Of a DNA stretch of 64,000 nucleotides, positions 28,638 through 38,057 are shown piece by piece. The position numbers and the translations under genes are program-made. Origin of the DNA: Corynebacterium sp. Marseille-P4321. Lineage in GTDB: Bacteria; Actinomycetota; Actinomycetes; Mycobacteriales; Mycobacteriaceae. Within the stretch, counting starts at the first letter, position 1. Every line of letters begins with the position of its first letter. Under the pieces are notes generated by a model. The model had not been told where the DNA came from, made no database searches, and was given only the letters and a program-made list of their open reading frames with translations. Location: contig NZ_CAHJXO010000001.1 in the NCBI RefSeq assembly GCF_903645305.1, positions 930,001-994,000 of the forward strand, in the 5' to 3' direction.

Positions 28638-29533
28638 GGCCGATTGCAGTGGTGGGGCCGACGGCGAGCGGCAAATCGGACCTGGGTATCGCGCTCGCGC
28701 AGCACTTCGGCGGGGAAGTGGTCAACGTCGATTCGATGCAGCTGTATCGCGGCATGGACATCGGCACGGCGAAACTTCCGCCCGGTGAACGCGGCGACAT
28801 TCCGCACCACCTGTTGGACATCTGGCCGGTGACGAAGGCGGCGTCAGTCGCCGAGTATCAAGCCTTGGCCGTTGACACCGTGGAGGAAATCGCCGCGCGC
28901 GGCAAGGTGCCGATCCTCGTCGGCGGGTCGATGCTGTACGTGCAATCGCTTATCGACGCCTGGCGGTTCCCGCCCACCGACCCAGAAGTCCGCGCAAAAT
29001 GGGAGCGCCGCTTGGACGCAATCGGAGTTGACGCCCTGCACGCCGAGCTCGCCGAGGTGGACCCGGAGGCAGCGCGCATCATCGAGGACAAGGACCCGCG
29101 ACGCACCGTACGCGCCCTTGAAGTCATCGAGCTGACCGGCGAGCCGTTCAAAGCCTCCCAGCCGCCGAAAGACGCCGAGCCGCGCTGGGGCACCCGCATC
29201 CTGGGGCTTCGCACCACGCCCGAGTGGCTCAACCCGCGCATTGAGCTGCGCACCCGCTTGATGTTTGAGCAAGGGCTTATCGACGAAGTGCTCACGCTGC
29301 GCGGCGCGGGTCTGGTGCGCAACTCCACCGCTGGGCGTGCGATCGGCTACGCGCAGGTGCTCGCGATGCTCGACGGCGAACTTTCCGCCGACGACGCACT
29401 CGAGCAGACGATCACCGGCACACGGCGCTACGTGCGGCGGCAACGCTCCTGGTTCAACCGCGACAAGCGCACCGTGTGGCTCGACGCCACGGGAGAAGAC
29501 GTGGTTGACGCGGCGCTAGACTCGCTTGCGTGA
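28631..29533 (+). CDS. miaA: tRNA dimethylallyltransferase MiaA
   Basis: Transfers a dimethylallyl group to A37 of tRNAs reading UNN codons, giving i6A for MiaB. The 300-residue protein has the P-loop GPTASGKS at residue 9, [29 protein letters not shown], and the tRNA-binding [10 protein letters not shown] and [15 protein letters not shown] 28631 overlaps the previous stop and GTGA overlaps dapF. Two GCTTATCGAC copies (28948, 29275) both encode Leu-Ile-Asp. Confidence 0.96.
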   Translation: MLRPIAVVGPTASGKSDLGIALAQHFGGEVVNVDSMQLYRGMDIGTAKLPPGERGDIPHHLLDIWPVTKAASVAEYQALAVDTVEEIAARGKVPILVGGSMLYVQSLIDAWRFPPTDPEVRAKWERRLDAIGVDALHAELAEVDPEAARIIEDKDPRRTVRALEVIELTGEPFKASQPPKDAEPRWGTRILGLRTTPEWLNPRIELRTRLMFEQGLIDEVLTLRGAGLVRNSTAGRAIGYAQVLAMLDGELSADDALEQTITGTRRYVRRQRSWFNRDKRTVWLDATGEDVVDAALDSLA

Positions 29534-30330
29534 AATTCATCAAAGCGCACGCAACAGAAAACGACTTCGTGGTGCTCGTCGACGTCGACGACGCGCTGAC
29601 ACTTACTCCCGAGCAGATCGCGTGGCTGTGCGACCGCCGCGCAGGCATCGGCGGCGACGGCCTTTTGCGCGTCGTGCGCCGAGAAGGCGTGTGGTTCATG
29701 GACTACCGCAACGCCGACGGCTCCACCGCCGAGATGTGCGGCAACGGCATCCGCGCGTTCGCGCACGTGCTGGTTGCAGAGGGGCTGGAGGATGCGCGCG
29801 AGTTCGACGTGGACACGCGCGCCGGCCGCAAGCGCATCGAGGTGCGTTCCGCCGACCCGGTGGACGCCGTGGTGTCGGTCGGGATGGGTCCGGTGGAGGT
29901 CACGGGCGTGTCCACGGCCGCGATGGGCTCGTTCGAGTTCGCCGGCCTCGGCGTGGATGTGGGCAACCCGCACCTCGCATGCGTAATCCCAGGGCTTTCC
30001 GCGGCCGAACTCGCAGCGCTCGAGTTCACGCAGCCCGCCTTCGACCCGGAGTTCTTCCCCGAGGGAGTAAACGTGGAGGTGCTCACAGAGCTTCACGACG
30101 GCTCCGTAAACATGCGCGTCTGGGAACGCGGCGTGGGTGAGACCCGTTCGTGCGGCACCGGCACCGTCGCGACGGCGCAGGCGGCACTTGCCGACGCGGG
30201 CGTCGAAGACGGTGAGGTACTCGTGCGCGTGCCGGGCGGCGAAGTACGCGTGGAGATCCGCGGCGGTGAGGCGACGATGACGGGCCCGTCGCACATCGTG
30301 GCCCGCGGTGAGCTCGCGGCGCAGCTGTAG
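29530..30330 (+). CDS. dapF: Diaminopimelate epimerase
   Basis: Interconverts LL- and meso-diaminopimelate, supplying peptidoglycan and lysine synthesis with the dapA/dapB products. The 266-residue protein shows the two catalytic cysteines: Cys 70 in [16 protein letters not shown] and Cys 208 in [12 protein letters not shown]. The start GTG overlaps the miaA stop, but TAGACT also lies exactly seven bases upstream, so it may have its own leaderless promoter as well as coupled translation. Confidence 0.96.
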   Translation: MKFIKAHATENDFVVLVDVDDALTLTPEQIAWLCDRRAGIGGDGLLRVVRREGVWFMDYRNADGSTAEMCGNGIRAFAHVLVAEGLEDAREFDVDTRAGRKRIEVRSADPVDAVVSVGMGPVEVTGVSTAAMGSFEFAGLGVDVGNPHLACVIPGLSAAELAALEFTQPAFDPEFFPEGVNVEVLTELHDGSVNMRVWERGVGETRSCGTGTVATAQAALADAGVEDGEVLVRVPGGEVRVEIRGGEATMTGPSHIVARGELAAQL

Positions 30331-30465
30331 CGCGGGCGCGGGGTTGGCGCGGGCGCGGGGTTGGCGCGGGCGCGGGGTGGCGTGAGGGCGCAGCGTTGAC
30401 TCTGCCAGCGCGCCGCGGCGGTGCCAGCGCGCTGCGGCGGGCGCAGCGTTGGCTCTGTCCGCGCT
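30331..30465. repeat. GC-rich short tandem repeats after dapF
   Basis: CGCGGGCGCGGGGTTGG (17 bases) occurs three times head to tail from 30331 (30331-30347, 30348-30364, then a copy missing one T). After it come imperfect repeats of GGCGCAGCGTTGRCTCTG and GTGCCAGCGCGCYGCGGCG to about 30455. No ORF or hairpin-plus-T-run explains the block, which fills the gap between two converging genes. It is likely hypervariable by slippage. Confidence 0.7.
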
Positions 30466-30979
30466 AGGCAGGACCGATCTCCTTGGCGGCGCGACGCGCG
30501 TCGTCCCACGCCGCCTGAAGCTCGAAGGCGCGCTGGTCTGCGACGTTAATCAACTTCTCCAGCTGTACCCGGTCCGTGCCGGGGCTTTCCAAGTAAGAGT
30601 CCACCCGCGCGAGGAAACGGCGGGCGGAAGAGGCACGGAGCAAAAACTCGTTGATCGCCGGGACAGACATATCCGGGTTGGCCAGGGCGGGGAAGTGCAG
30701 CGTGCGGTCCGCGATGTCTGCAGCGCTCGCGCCGTTCTGCAGTTGCTCGTAGGCATCGAGCACCTCGGCGATGTCGTCGCGTGCGAACTTCAACGACGAG
30801 CGCATCGATTCCAGCTCCGGGTTACCCTGCACGCGCCGACCGAAACCCACCGCCGCGACGCACAGCAGTACAGCGAGCACGAGTCCCGGGATGCGCAACG
30901 TGATGACCAGCATCACTGACGCGGCGAGAACGAGCGCGCCCAGTAACGCCCTGGATAAGTCCCGGTCCGACGGATTCAT
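30464..30979 (-). CDS. Conserved membrane protein of unknown function
   Basis: A 171-residue protein with two adjacent hydrophobic segments near the N-terminus (about 10-50, LLGALVLAASVMLVITL and LVLAVLLCVAAVGFG) and a long cytoplasmic helical region with the look of a coiled coil. ATG 30979 is preferred to 30994. It lies 21 bases behind the gene at 31001-31756 and probably shares its transcript. I recognise no domain. Confidence 0.65.
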   Translation of the reverse strand: MNPSDRDLSRALLGALVLAASVMLVITLRIPGLVLAVLLCVAAVGFGRRVQGNPELESMRSSLKFARDDIAEVLDAYEQLQNGASAADIADRTLHFPALANPDMSVPAINEFLLRASSARRFLARVDSYLESPGTDRVQLEKLINVADQRAFELQAAWDDARRAAKEIGPA

Positions 30980-31000
30980 TGCGCCCCAACTCAACCGGGT

Positions 31001-31756
31001 TTAGTGCCCGCCACAGCCGCAGGAACCGCCGCCACCTCCGCAGCAGCCGCCGCCGGTAGGGGTGGGGATGGAGCCAGCCATCACGGCGGCGCCAGCAATC
31101 ACCGAGTCGCGGGCAGGCAGCTCGCCGTCGGGCAGGCACGCATCGAAGGGGAACGCCGCGTCCAACGTGACGTGGATGAAACGCTGACCGGCGAGTTCAG
31201 AGGTGCGGTGTTCCGCATCGAGCACACGGCCCGAGAAGCTCGCAGCAGCATCCGGAGTGGTGGGCTGGCCAGCCGCAACGGCCTCGGCGCCCGGGGATTC
31301 CACCGCGCCGAGCACGGTGTCGGGGTTGGCGGCGAGGAAGTCGTCTACCGACGCGTAGCGCTTCTCGCTGAGTACGAGAGCGGTGACGGAAAGTTCTTGC
31401 CAGTCGAGCGCGGAGCCGTCGACAAGCAATGGCTCCTGTGCAAGGTTGACTGTCACTGCAGCCATTTTCCCGCCGCGCGGATCGACGATGTCGGCGAGCG
31501 CCACCACGTCGTTGATCGGCGTGATGTGCGCAAACGCGCGAGTAACGGAGTCGAAGCCGGCGAAGGTGGCAAAAGGCTCCACCGCAAGGATGTTCAACTG
31601 AGCACCCGACGGATCCGAGTACTGGATGAGCTGCCCGCCGCGCACCTCGCCGGTGACAGAAAGGCGGTTCGACGCAATCGCGGCTTCCACCGCGTCCTGC
31701 CACCTGTCGAATCCGAGCCCGATGGCGGAAAGATCAGTGCTGATGGTTTCGCTCAT
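31001..31756 (-). CDS. Conserved hypothetical protein with Cys/Gly-rich tail
   Basis: A 251-residue soluble protein. The first 235 residues form a globular unit (GLGFDRWQDAVEAAIAS, a beta-rich middle, and FIHVTLDAAFPFDACLPDGELP). The tail reads GGGCCGGGGGSCGCGGH, with four cysteines and a terminal His in a Gly linker, resembling metal-binding or sorting tails. TAAAAT lies eight bases before the ATG with no ribosome site. It diverges from hflX. Function unknown; a corynebacterial homologue beside hflX is all I recall. Confidence 0.7.
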   Translation of the reverse strand: MSETISTDLSAIGLGFDRWQDAVEAAIASNRLSVTGEVRGGQLIQYSDPSGAQLNILAVEPFATFAGFDSVTRAFAHITPINDVVALADIVDPRGGKMAAVTVNLAQEPLLVDGSALDWQELSVTALVLSEKRYASVDDFLAANPDTVLGAVESPGAEAVAAGQPTTPDAAASFSGRVLDAEHRTSELAGQRFIHVTLDAAFPFDACLPDGELPARDSVIAGAAVMAGSIPTPTGGGCCGGGGGSCGCGGH

Positions 31757-31839
31757 AGCCGCAGATTTTAGCAACGTCGCCAAATCAAGCCGCGCTCCGG
31801 GGAAGATAACCGCGCCACCGCGCGTTACATCCGGTAGAT

Positions 31840-33375
31840 ATGGAAGCAATGACCAAAACGCAAGTACACCCCGGCGAGCAGCCGGATAACCGCACCGAAG
31901 AGGAACGCGCGCACGACGAACTTCTGCGCCAGGCGTTCCGCCACAACGCACCTCAACCCGGCTCCGGCGAACCGACCGTCGGCGCCCTTGACTTGGACGA
32001 CCGAAACGCATTCCGCTCTGTCGTTGGCGCGACCGAACTGCGCTCCGAAGACCACGCGGACATCTACGAGGTGGAGTACCGAAAGCTCCGCATCGAGCAG
32101 GTGCTGCTGGTCGGCGCGTGGACCGAAGGCACCGTCGCCGAAATTGAGGCGAGTATGTGGGAGCTGGCGGCACTCGCGAAAACCGCGGGCGCCCAGGTGC
32201 TTGACATGCTGTACCAAAAGCGCGACAAACCGGACCCGGGCACCTACATCGGATCCGGCAAGGTCAGGGAGCTGAAGCAGATCGTGGAGGCGACCGGCGC
32301 CGATACGGTGATCTTCGACGGTGAGCTTTCGCCCTCGCAGATGATCGCGCTGGAGGAGGCCTTGAAGATCAAGGTGATCGACCGCACGATGCTCATCCTG
32401 GACATCTTCGCCCAACACGCGAAGAGCAAAGAGGGTAAAGCCCAGGTTTCGCTGGCGCAGATGGAGTACCTCTACAGCCGCACCCGCGGATGGGGTGGCA
32501 ACCTGTCGCGCCAGGCCGGCGGCCGCGCCGGCTCGAACGGTGGCGTGGGCCTGCGTGGCCCCGGTGAGACGCGCATCGAGGCGGACCGGCGCCGCCTACG
32601 CACCGAGATGGCGAAACTGCGCCACCAGCTGCGCGATATGACCACCGCCCGCGAGGTGAAACGCTCGCAGCGCCAGCGCTCGACGATCCCGAAGATCGCC
32701 ATCGCCGGCTACACCAACGCTGGCAAATCCTCGCTGATTAACGCCATGACCGGGGCTGGTGTGCTGGTGGAAGACGCGCTGTTTGCCACCCTGGACCCGT
32801 CGACGCGCAAGGCAAAGCTTGCCGACGGCCGCAGCATCGTGCTCACCGACACCGTCGGTTTCGTACGCCACCTGCCCACCCAGCTGGTTGAGGCGTTTAA
32901 GTCGACGTTGGAGGAAGTGAGCGAGGCGGACCTCGTGCTGCACGTCGTGGATGGCTCGGATGCGTTCCCGCTGAAGCAGATCGAGGCGGTGAACGAGGTG
33001 CTCGCTGACGTCACGCGCGATTCGGGCGAAGAAATGCCGCCCGAGATCGTGGTGGTAAACAAGATCGACGACGCTGACCCGGTGGCGCTCGCTGAGCTGC
33101 GACACGCGTTTGAGAAGACGGGACGTGACGCGGTGTTCGTCTCCGCCCTGACCGGCGAAGGCATCAAGGAGCTGGAGGCGCGCATCGAGCAGCACCTCAA
33201 CTCGCTCGACGCGCACGTCACCATGGTGGTGCCGTACACACGCGGCGACGTGGTCAGCCGCGTGCACGACGAAGGCACGGTGCGCAGCGAGGAGTACGAG
33301 GAGGAGGGCACGCGTATCGACGTTCGCCTGCCACGCGTGCTCGCCCAGCAGTACTCCGAATTCGTCGTGAGCTAG
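31840..33375 (+). CDS. hflX: GTPase HflX
   Basis: A ribosome-associated GTPase that splits stalled or hibernating ribosomes. The 511-residue protein has the Gly-rich HflX domain (PDPGTYIGSGKVRELK; DGELSPSQ), the GGRAGSNGGVGLRGPGET loop, and a G domain with G1 GYTNAGKS near residue 290, G3 DTVGF, G4 NKID and a TGEGIKEL G5 region. Two near starts exist, ATG 31840 and 31849; TAGATA upstream suggests a leaderless transcript from the second. A long N-terminal acidic segment precedes the domain. Confidence 0.94.
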   Translation: MEAMTKTQVHPGEQPDNRTEEERAHDELLRQAFRHNAPQPGSGEPTVGALDLDDRNAFRSVVGATELRSEDHADIYEVEYRKLRIEQVLLVGAWTEGTVAEIEASMWELAALAKTAGAQVLDMLYQKRDKPDPGTYIGSGKVRELKQIVEATGADTVIFDGELSPSQMIALEEALKIKVIDRTMLILDIFAQHAKSKEGKAQVSLAQMEYLYSRTRGWGGNLSRQAGGRAGSNGGVGLRGPGETRIEADRRRLRTEMAKLRHQLRDMTTAREVKRSQRQRSTIPKIAIAGYTNAGKSSLINAMTGAGVLVEDALFATLDPSTRKAKLADGRSIVLTDTVGFVRHLPTQLVEAFKSTLEEVSEADLVLHVVDGSDAFPLKQIEAVNEVLADVTRDSGEEMPPEIVVVNKIDDADPVALAELRHAFEKTGRDAVFVSALTGEGIKELEARIEQHLNSLDAHVTMVVPYTRGDVVSRVHDEGTVRSEEYEEEGTRIDVRLPRVLAQQYSEFVVS

Positions 33376-33426
33376 GCTGCAGCACTGGCCCGCCGCGCTG
33401 CGCTGTGCTGGGACGCCGCGGCCGCG

Positions 33427-34188
33427 CTAGGCCCAGTACGGGTCGTACGCCTTGTAGGTGTGGAACTCGGCGAGCTCTACGGCGGCTGCCTCGTCGATCA
33501 CGACGGTCGCGTCGTTGTGCAGCTGCAGCGCAGATGCCGGGCAGTAGGCGGCGAGCGGGCCTTCGACGAGCGCCCGCACCGCGGCGGCCTTGTTGGAGCC
33601 GGTGGCGACGAGCACGATGCTGCGCGCCTCGAGAATGGTGCCGATGCCCTGGCTCAGCGCCTGCCGCGGCACCTCGCTTTCGTTGTCGAAGAAGCGGGCA
33701 TTGTCGGCGATGGTCTGCGGATGCAGGTCGATGAGGCGGGTACGCGAGCGAAGCGAACTGAGCGGCTCGTTGAACGCGATGTGGCCGTTGGAACCGACGC
33801 CGAGGAGCTGGATATCCACTCCGCCTGCGTCGGCGATCGCCTGCTCGTATTCTTCGGCCGCCTGGTGGGGGTTCTCGGCGGTGCCGTCGAGGGAGTGCAC
33901 GTTTGCGTCGTCAATGTCGACGTGGCTTGTCAGTTCGCGGCGGATGGTGGCGTAGTAGGACTGCTCGTGGTTGGCGGGTAGGCCGTAGTACTCGTCGAGA
34001 AGAAATGCCCTGCATCCGGCGAAACTCAAGCCTTCGCTGCGGTGTCGGCGGATGAGCTCGTTGTAGGTGGGCGTGGGGGTCGAGCCGGTGGCCAGGCCGA
34101 GCGTGGCGCCGCTGCGTACGTAGGGCGCGATGATGTCGGCGGCGCATTCGCCTACCTCTTCGGGTGTGCGGCGGATGATGATGTGCAT
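33427..34188 (-). CDS. nagB: Glucosamine-6-phosphate deaminase
   Basis: Converts glucosamine-6-phosphate to fructose-6-phosphate and ammonia, feeding amino sugars into glycolysis. The 253-residue protein has the phosphate loop [12 protein letters not shown] near 32, catalytic LLDEYYG near 70, and [13 protein letters not shown] near 130. ATG 34188 is preferred to the longer frame because TAGGTT ends eight bases upstream. No nagA or nagE is adjacent, unlike typical nag operons; this copy stands alone, facing away from the DnaA-box pair. Confidence 0.93.
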   Translation of the reverse strand: MHIIIRRTPEEVGECAADIIAPYVRSGATLGLATGSTPTPTYNELIRRHRSEGLSFAGCRAFLLDEYYGLPANHEQSYYATIRRELTSHVDIDDANVHSLDGTAENPHQAAEEYEQAIADAGGVDIQLLGVGSNGHIAFNEPLSSLRSRTRLIDLHPQTIADNARFFDNESEVPRQALSQGIGTILEARSIVLVATGSNKAAAVRALVEGPLAAYCPASALQLHNDATVVIDEAAAVELAEFHTYKAYDPYWA

Positions 34189-34240
34189 GGTGTTTAAACC
34201 TAGTGATGTTGCTGCCCCGCTGTGCAACGCGCCCGGGGTT

Positions 34241-34290
34241 CTGTGGATAACTCGCCCTTTTTGTTGACGCCTAGACAAAGTTATCCACAG
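34241..34290. promoter_or_regulatory. Pair of inverted perfect DnaA boxes
   Basis: CTGTGGATAACT (34241-34252) and AGTTATCCACAG (34279-34290) are exact inverted copies. Each contains the full DnaA box TTATCCACA (34281-34289; reverse at 34242-34250). They are separated by 26 bases in the 154-base gap between the divergent nagB and HNH genes. The site could titrate DnaA or let it regulate either gene. It is not an origin: there is no dnaA/dnaN gene and no box cluster. Confidence 0.7.
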
Positions 34291-34342
34291 ATTTCGGGAG
34301 GGGGTCTTGTGCCGCTTGCCAGGAGTTCTTAGCGTTCGCAAC

Positions 34343-35431
34343 ATGACATTCAGTGATTACTTAGACCACAGCCCGCGTGTCGATCACCTGCAAGGTTTCG
34401 ACCGTCAACTCGCTCTCGCGTCCGGCATGAGCCCGCAGAATGCCACCGCGTGGGCGCAGTTGGAACACATCTATTTCGGAAACCAGCGGCACAGTAAACA
34501 ACAGGGGAAGGCGCTTCGCCGAGCTAGGGAAGGAAAGTTTTCGGTGGAGCAGCTCGCCATGATTGAGCGCAGACTCAAGCACATCGAGCACGAGGGCACG
34601 CGATGGCAGTTGCGCCTGCAGCTGCTCCGACATGTGGGGAGATACAAATCGCTGGAGAAAGCCGCGCAGGAGCTCATACCGAAGGAGAAACCACCGAGGA
34701 AGGAATCGATGCGGTTTTCTAGGTCCGAGGACGGCATGCGCTCGTGTCACATCGTGGCGCCGGAACGGTTCCTCGCGGACTTAGAGGCGCTGCTCAGCGC
34801 AGACCTGGACAAGTCGTTGCCGCTGGGCCCGCAGTTGCTCGCCAATTTCATCGCATTGCTTCACGACGGCTCCCGCGTTCCCACCGCAGCCCCCACACCA
34901 CTGCTGCTCGTCCCCCTCGACGTGCATAGAAAGATCCTGCAAGGCGAGGGCGACGACACTGTGCTGGGCATGACCGACGGAACCACAATGACCGGGGCGG
35001 AGTACCTCAACCTAGAGCTCGCGGAAGAACTCAACGTGGCATTGTTCCACCCGCACGAGGGAGCTGTGAACCTCTACCGTGGCGAGCGTTTAGCCAACGG
35101 GAAGCAGCGCGTGCTTGCGAAAGCCACTTCACCGGTGTGTCTCGTGCCCGACTGCCGGCACGGCGCCGAAGCGTCTGAGGTGCATCATATTCAGGCGTGG
35201 AAACGAGGTGGCGAAACGAATATGAGCAATCTCGCGGTGTTGTGCCGATACCACAACCGCACGAACGACGATGACCCGGGCGCCGCCAAACGCGGGCGCA
35301 TCGAAGTCATCGACGGCCGACCAGTCTGGGTCTCCCCGCGCGGCTACATCGTGCCGAATGCGTACCACCCCTTCGGCGCGATGAACCAGCTGTTCGGGCC
35401 TGCGTTTTCTTCGGCGGCGCACGCGGGGTGA
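34343..35431 (+). CDS. HNH endonuclease domain protein
   Basis: A 362-residue corynebacterial HNH protein. The N-terminal two thirds are helical and may be a DUF222-like region. The C-terminal HNH zinc finger is complete: [21 protein letters not shown], then a second pair region ending [16 protein letters not shown] 34343 has TAGCGT exactly seven bases upstream. Such proteins occur in many scattered copies in corynebacteria and may be relics of mobile or defence nucleases; I see no flanking repeats or intron. By eye its codon use is slightly less GC-biased than its neighbours. Confidence 0.8.
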   Translation: MTFSDYLDHSPRVDHLQGFDRQLALASGMSPQNATAWAQLEHIYFGNQRHSKQQGKALRRAREGKFSVEQLAMIERRLKHIEHEGTRWQLRLQLLRHVGRYKSLEKAAQELIPKEKPPRKESMRFSRSEDGMRSCHIVAPERFLADLEALLSADLDKSLPLGPQLLANFIALLHDGSRVPTAAPTPLLLVPLDVHRKILQGEGDDTVLGMTDGTTMTGAEYLNLELAEELNVALFHPHEGAVNLYRGERLANGKQRVLAKATSPVCLVPDCRHGAEASEVHHIQAWKRGGETNMSNLAVLCRYHNRTNDDDPGAAKRGRIEVIDGRPVWVSPRGYIVPNAYHPFGAMNQLFGPAFSSAAHAG

Positions 35432-35443
35432 TAATGACACCCC

Positions 35444-36721
35444 GTGAGTGAGACTTTCGGATGGAGCCTGCACGGCGATGGGCGTCACGTGCGGCCGGGG
35501 GCTGTTGTTGCCCCGGAGGAGCGGCTGTCCTGGCCGCGCACGATCGGCATCGGTATGCAGCACGTGGTGGCGATGTTCGGCGCAACGCTGCTTGTGCCAA
35601 CACTAACCGGCTTCCCGGTGAACACGACGCTGTTGTTCTCGGGCCTTGGCACCATCATCTTCCTGCTTATCACGCGTAACAAGCTGCCGAGCTACCTAGG
35701 ATCTTCGTTCGCGTTCATTGCGCCTCTGTCCGCCTCGCAGCAGTACGGAATCGGCGCGCAGCTGGGCGGGGTGCTGGTCACCGGTCTTGCGCTCATCGCG
35801 GTGGGCGCGCTGGTGCACGTCGCAGGCAAGCGCGTTATCGACGCCGTCATGCCACCAGTGGTCACCGGCGCGATCGTCGCACTTATCGGCTTCAATCTCG
35901 CGCCGACAGCCGTGGACAATGTCGAGACGCAGCCGGGAGTGGCCGGGGTGACGCTGGCGGCGATCGTGCTCGTGACGGTAGCTACGCGCGGCATGCTCTC
36001 ACGCCTGTCCATCCTCATCGGGGTGCTCATCGGCTGGGCGTATGCGGCGCTTACCGGTGGACTTTCCGACGACGCCCTGGCCACCATCGGAGCCGCTTCC
36101 TGGGTGGGACTGCCGCAGTTCCACACGCCAGAGTTCGACGTCTCCGCCATCCTGGTTACGTTGCCCGTGCTCGTGGTGCTTATCGCGGAAAACGTCGGAC
36201 ACGTGAAAGCGGTGTCTGAGATGACGCACCGTGACCTCGACTACCTACAGGGGCGCGCGCTTATCGGCGACGGTATCGCGACCACGCTCGCCGGAGGCTT
36301 CGGTGGGTCCGGCACCACCACCTACGCGGAGAACATTGGCGTGATGGCGGCGACGAAGGTGTACTCCACAGCCGCATACTGGGTGGCCGCCATCTTCGCG
36401 ATCATTCTTGCGTTCATCCCGAAGTTCGGCGCCGTGATCTTCACTATTCCGGCCGGCGTGCTGGGCGGGGCGTGCCTCGTGCTCTACGGCCTGATCGGCA
36501 TGCTGGGGGTGCGCATCTGGCAAGACAACCGGGTTGACTTCACCGACCCGGTGAACCTCACCGCGGCAGCGGTGGCGCTGATCGTGGGCATCGGCAACCT
36601 CACCTTGGAAGTTGGGCCCGTCACACTGGAAGGTATCGCGCTGGGATCAGTGGGGATCATTGTCATCTACCCGCTTATGCGCTGGGTGTTCGGAACAGTC
36701 GGGGAGGGGCAGTACCGCTAG
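35444..36721 (+). CDS. Uracil/xanthine permease (NCS2 family)
   Basis: A 425-residue nucleobase:cation symporter with about 12-14 hydrophobic segments. Family marks are GIGMQHVVAMFGATLLVP near residue 30, the short-strand region LGSSFAFIAPL near 85, and LIAENVGHVKAV near 245 followed by GFGGSGTTTYAENIGVMA. It is most like uracil transporters (UraA). The start is GTG 35444 with GATAAT eight bases upstream. No pyrimidine genes are adjacent, so substrate is inferred from family. Confidence 0.9.
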   Translation: MSETFGWSLHGDGRHVRPGAVVAPEERLSWPRTIGIGMQHVVAMFGATLLVPTLTGFPVNTTLLFSGLGTIIFLLITRNKLPSYLGSSFAFIAPLSASQQYGIGAQLGGVLVTGLALIAVGALVHVAGKRVIDAVMPPVVTGAIVALIGFNLAPTAVDNVETQPGVAGVTLAAIVLVTVATRGMLSRLSILIGVLIGWAYAALTGGLSDDALATIGAASWVGLPQFHTPEFDVSAILVTLPVLVVLIAENVGHVKAVSEMTHRDLDYLQGRALIGDGIATTLAGGFGGSGTTTYAENIGVMAATKVYSTAAYWVAAIFAIILAFIPKFGAVIFTIPAGVLGGACLVLYGLIGMLGVRIWQDNRVDFTDPVNLTAAAVALIVGIGNLTLEVGPVTLEGIALGSVGIIVIYPLMRWVFGTVGEGQYR

Positions 36722-36750
36722 CGGCCGCGCGTCGCCGAACAACAAAACGA

Positions 36751-36774
36751 CCGCCCCTTCGAACGAAGGGGCGG
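36751..36774 (-). terminator. Terminator of ptsH
   Basis: CCGCCCCTTC (36751-36760) pairs with GAAGGGGCGG (36765-36774). On the minus strand it runs into TCGTTTTGTTG. An exact dispersed motif, read GCTTATCGAC on the minus strand (36784-36793), lies between the ptsH stop and this stem. Confidence 0.8.
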
Positions 36775-36802
36775 CACGGAAGCGTCGATAAGCGAAGTGC
36801 TC

Positions 36803-37072
36803 CTACTCGTCGTCGAGGTTCTTCTCAATCAGCGCCGCGATCTCCTCAACCGCATCCGCGTTGTCGGAGGTCACGACAACCTCGTCTCCGTGCTCGGCAC
36901 CCATCGCCATGATCATTAGGGAAGAAGCGGCATCCGTCTCATCGTCGTCATCGCCGCCGACAAGAGTGAGCAAAATCTCCTCGTCGTATTCGCCAGCAGC
37001 GTCAGCGATCACGGTAGCGGGGCGCGCGTGCAGGCCCACAGTGGAGCCAACCTTCACAGTCTTCGAAGCCAT
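36803..37072 (-). CDS. ptsH: Phosphocarrier protein HPr
   Basis: HPr relays phosphate from PTS enzyme I to sugar-specific enzymes II. The 89-residue protein has the phosphorylated His 15 in GLHARPA and a Ser region (DAASSLMIMAMGAEHGD). It is more acidic than most (LVGGDDDDETDA), a corynebacterial trait. It ends the cluster next to the PTS repressor gene sugR; ptsI and the fru genes found nearby in C. glutamicum are absent here. Confidence 0.96.
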   Translation of the reverse strand: MASKTVKVGSTVGLHARPATVIADAAGEYDEEILLTLVGGDDDDETDAASSLMIMAMGAEHGDEVVVTSDNADAVEEIAALIEKNLDDE

Positions 37073-37137
37073 TGATGTGTCCTTTCAGTCGTTCACAGAC
37101 AGTCTACGCGCAATCCGCGCTCCACCCACGGCGACGA

Positions 37138-37917
37138 CTATGGCTCAACAACGACAACGTCAATGCCCTGTGCCCGCAACTCCTCGATGAAAGAATCCGG
37201 AGTGGAACTGTCGGTGATAATCACATCGACGGCGCTCAACGGCGCGAAACTGACCAGGTAGTCGTTGCCGATCTTCGTCGAATCGCACAGCACCACTACC
37301 TTGCGCGCGTTGGTTACCATCGCGGATTTCACAGCGGCCTCCTGAGAATCCGCCGTGGAGAGCCCATGGTCGATGGTGAGCGCGTTGGTGCCGATAAACG
37401 CCACGTCCGCGCGCATGAGCGCCAAGGTGCGCAGCGCGGTGCCACCAACCACCGCTTGGGCGATCGAGCGAACGGTACCTCCGAGCAACTGCACGTCGGG
37501 AAGCCCTGCGGACGAAAGATCGAGTGCGATGGGAAGCGAATTCGTAACGAACGAGCAATCCTGGGCATGCCGTTGCGAAGCAAGAAGCTCGGCAAGACAA
37601 CTAGTGGTGCTGCCGGAATCCAAGAACACGCCGCCACCCCCGGGAAGAAAATCGAGCGCCGCCCGAGCAATGGCGTGCTTCGCATCCGACGCGGACCGCG
37701 AACGGTCGTCCAAGGAAAACTCAGCACTGAGCACCGACTGATTGGCCACGGCGCCACCATGTACGCGCTGCACAATCCCCTCATCGTGCAGGGCGCTGAG
37801 ATCGCGACGGATCGTCTCGGCGGTGACCTCGAACCGCTCGGCGAGCTCGGTGACACTCACGCGGCCCTCGACTGCAGTTAGAGACGCGATCTGGCGCTTT
37901 CGTTCCTCGGCATACAT
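37138..37917 (-). CDS. sugR: DeoR-family PTS repressor SugR
   Basis: SugR represses PTS and glycolytic genes in corynebacteria and responds to sugar phosphates. The 259-residue protein has a DeoR helix-turn-helix (SVTELAERFEVTAETIRRDLSALHDEGI) and the DeoR signature RVHGGAV, then an effector domain with DSGSTTSCLAEL and GTNALTIDHGLSTADSQEA. It has the length and motifs I recall for SugR, and its place between lexA and ptsH supports this over FruR. Confidence 0.9.
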   Translation of the reverse strand: MYAEERKRQIASLTAVEGRVSVTELAERFEVTAETIRRDLSALHDEGIVQRVHGGAVANQSVLSAEFSLDDRSRSASDAKHAIARAALDFLPGGGGVFLDSGSTTSCLAELLASQRHAQDCSFVTNSLPIALDLSSAGLPDVQLLGGTVRSIAQAVVGGTALRTLALMRADVAFIGTNALTIDHGLSTADSQEAAVKSAMVTNARKVVVLCDSTKIGNDYLVSFAPLSAVDVIITDSSTPDSFIEELRAQGIDVVVVEP

Positions 37918-38057
37918 GGCTCACCCTCATTCGGTTCTCGTCAATGCGTGGCGCAGCTACGCGCTAGCGCCGACGCTCAACGGTGAACCACTATTCCAAA
38001 ACTCAACGCCCGAATCCCTGTGTTTGGGCCCGAATCACCCGGATGTGGGGGCTACCT

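Noticed and set aside
30331..30465. CRISPR array
   Set aside because: Repeats are directly adjacent with no unique spacers and there are no cas genes.
34241..34290. Replication origin
   Set aside because: Only two DnaA boxes, no AT-rich unwinding element, and no dnaA, dnaN or rpmH nearby.
26087..36265. GTCGATAAAC (26087), GCTTATCGAA (21114) and GCTTATCGGC (36256) as full family members
   Set aside because: One mismatch each and no extended tail; they may be chance near-matches within Leu-Ile codons.
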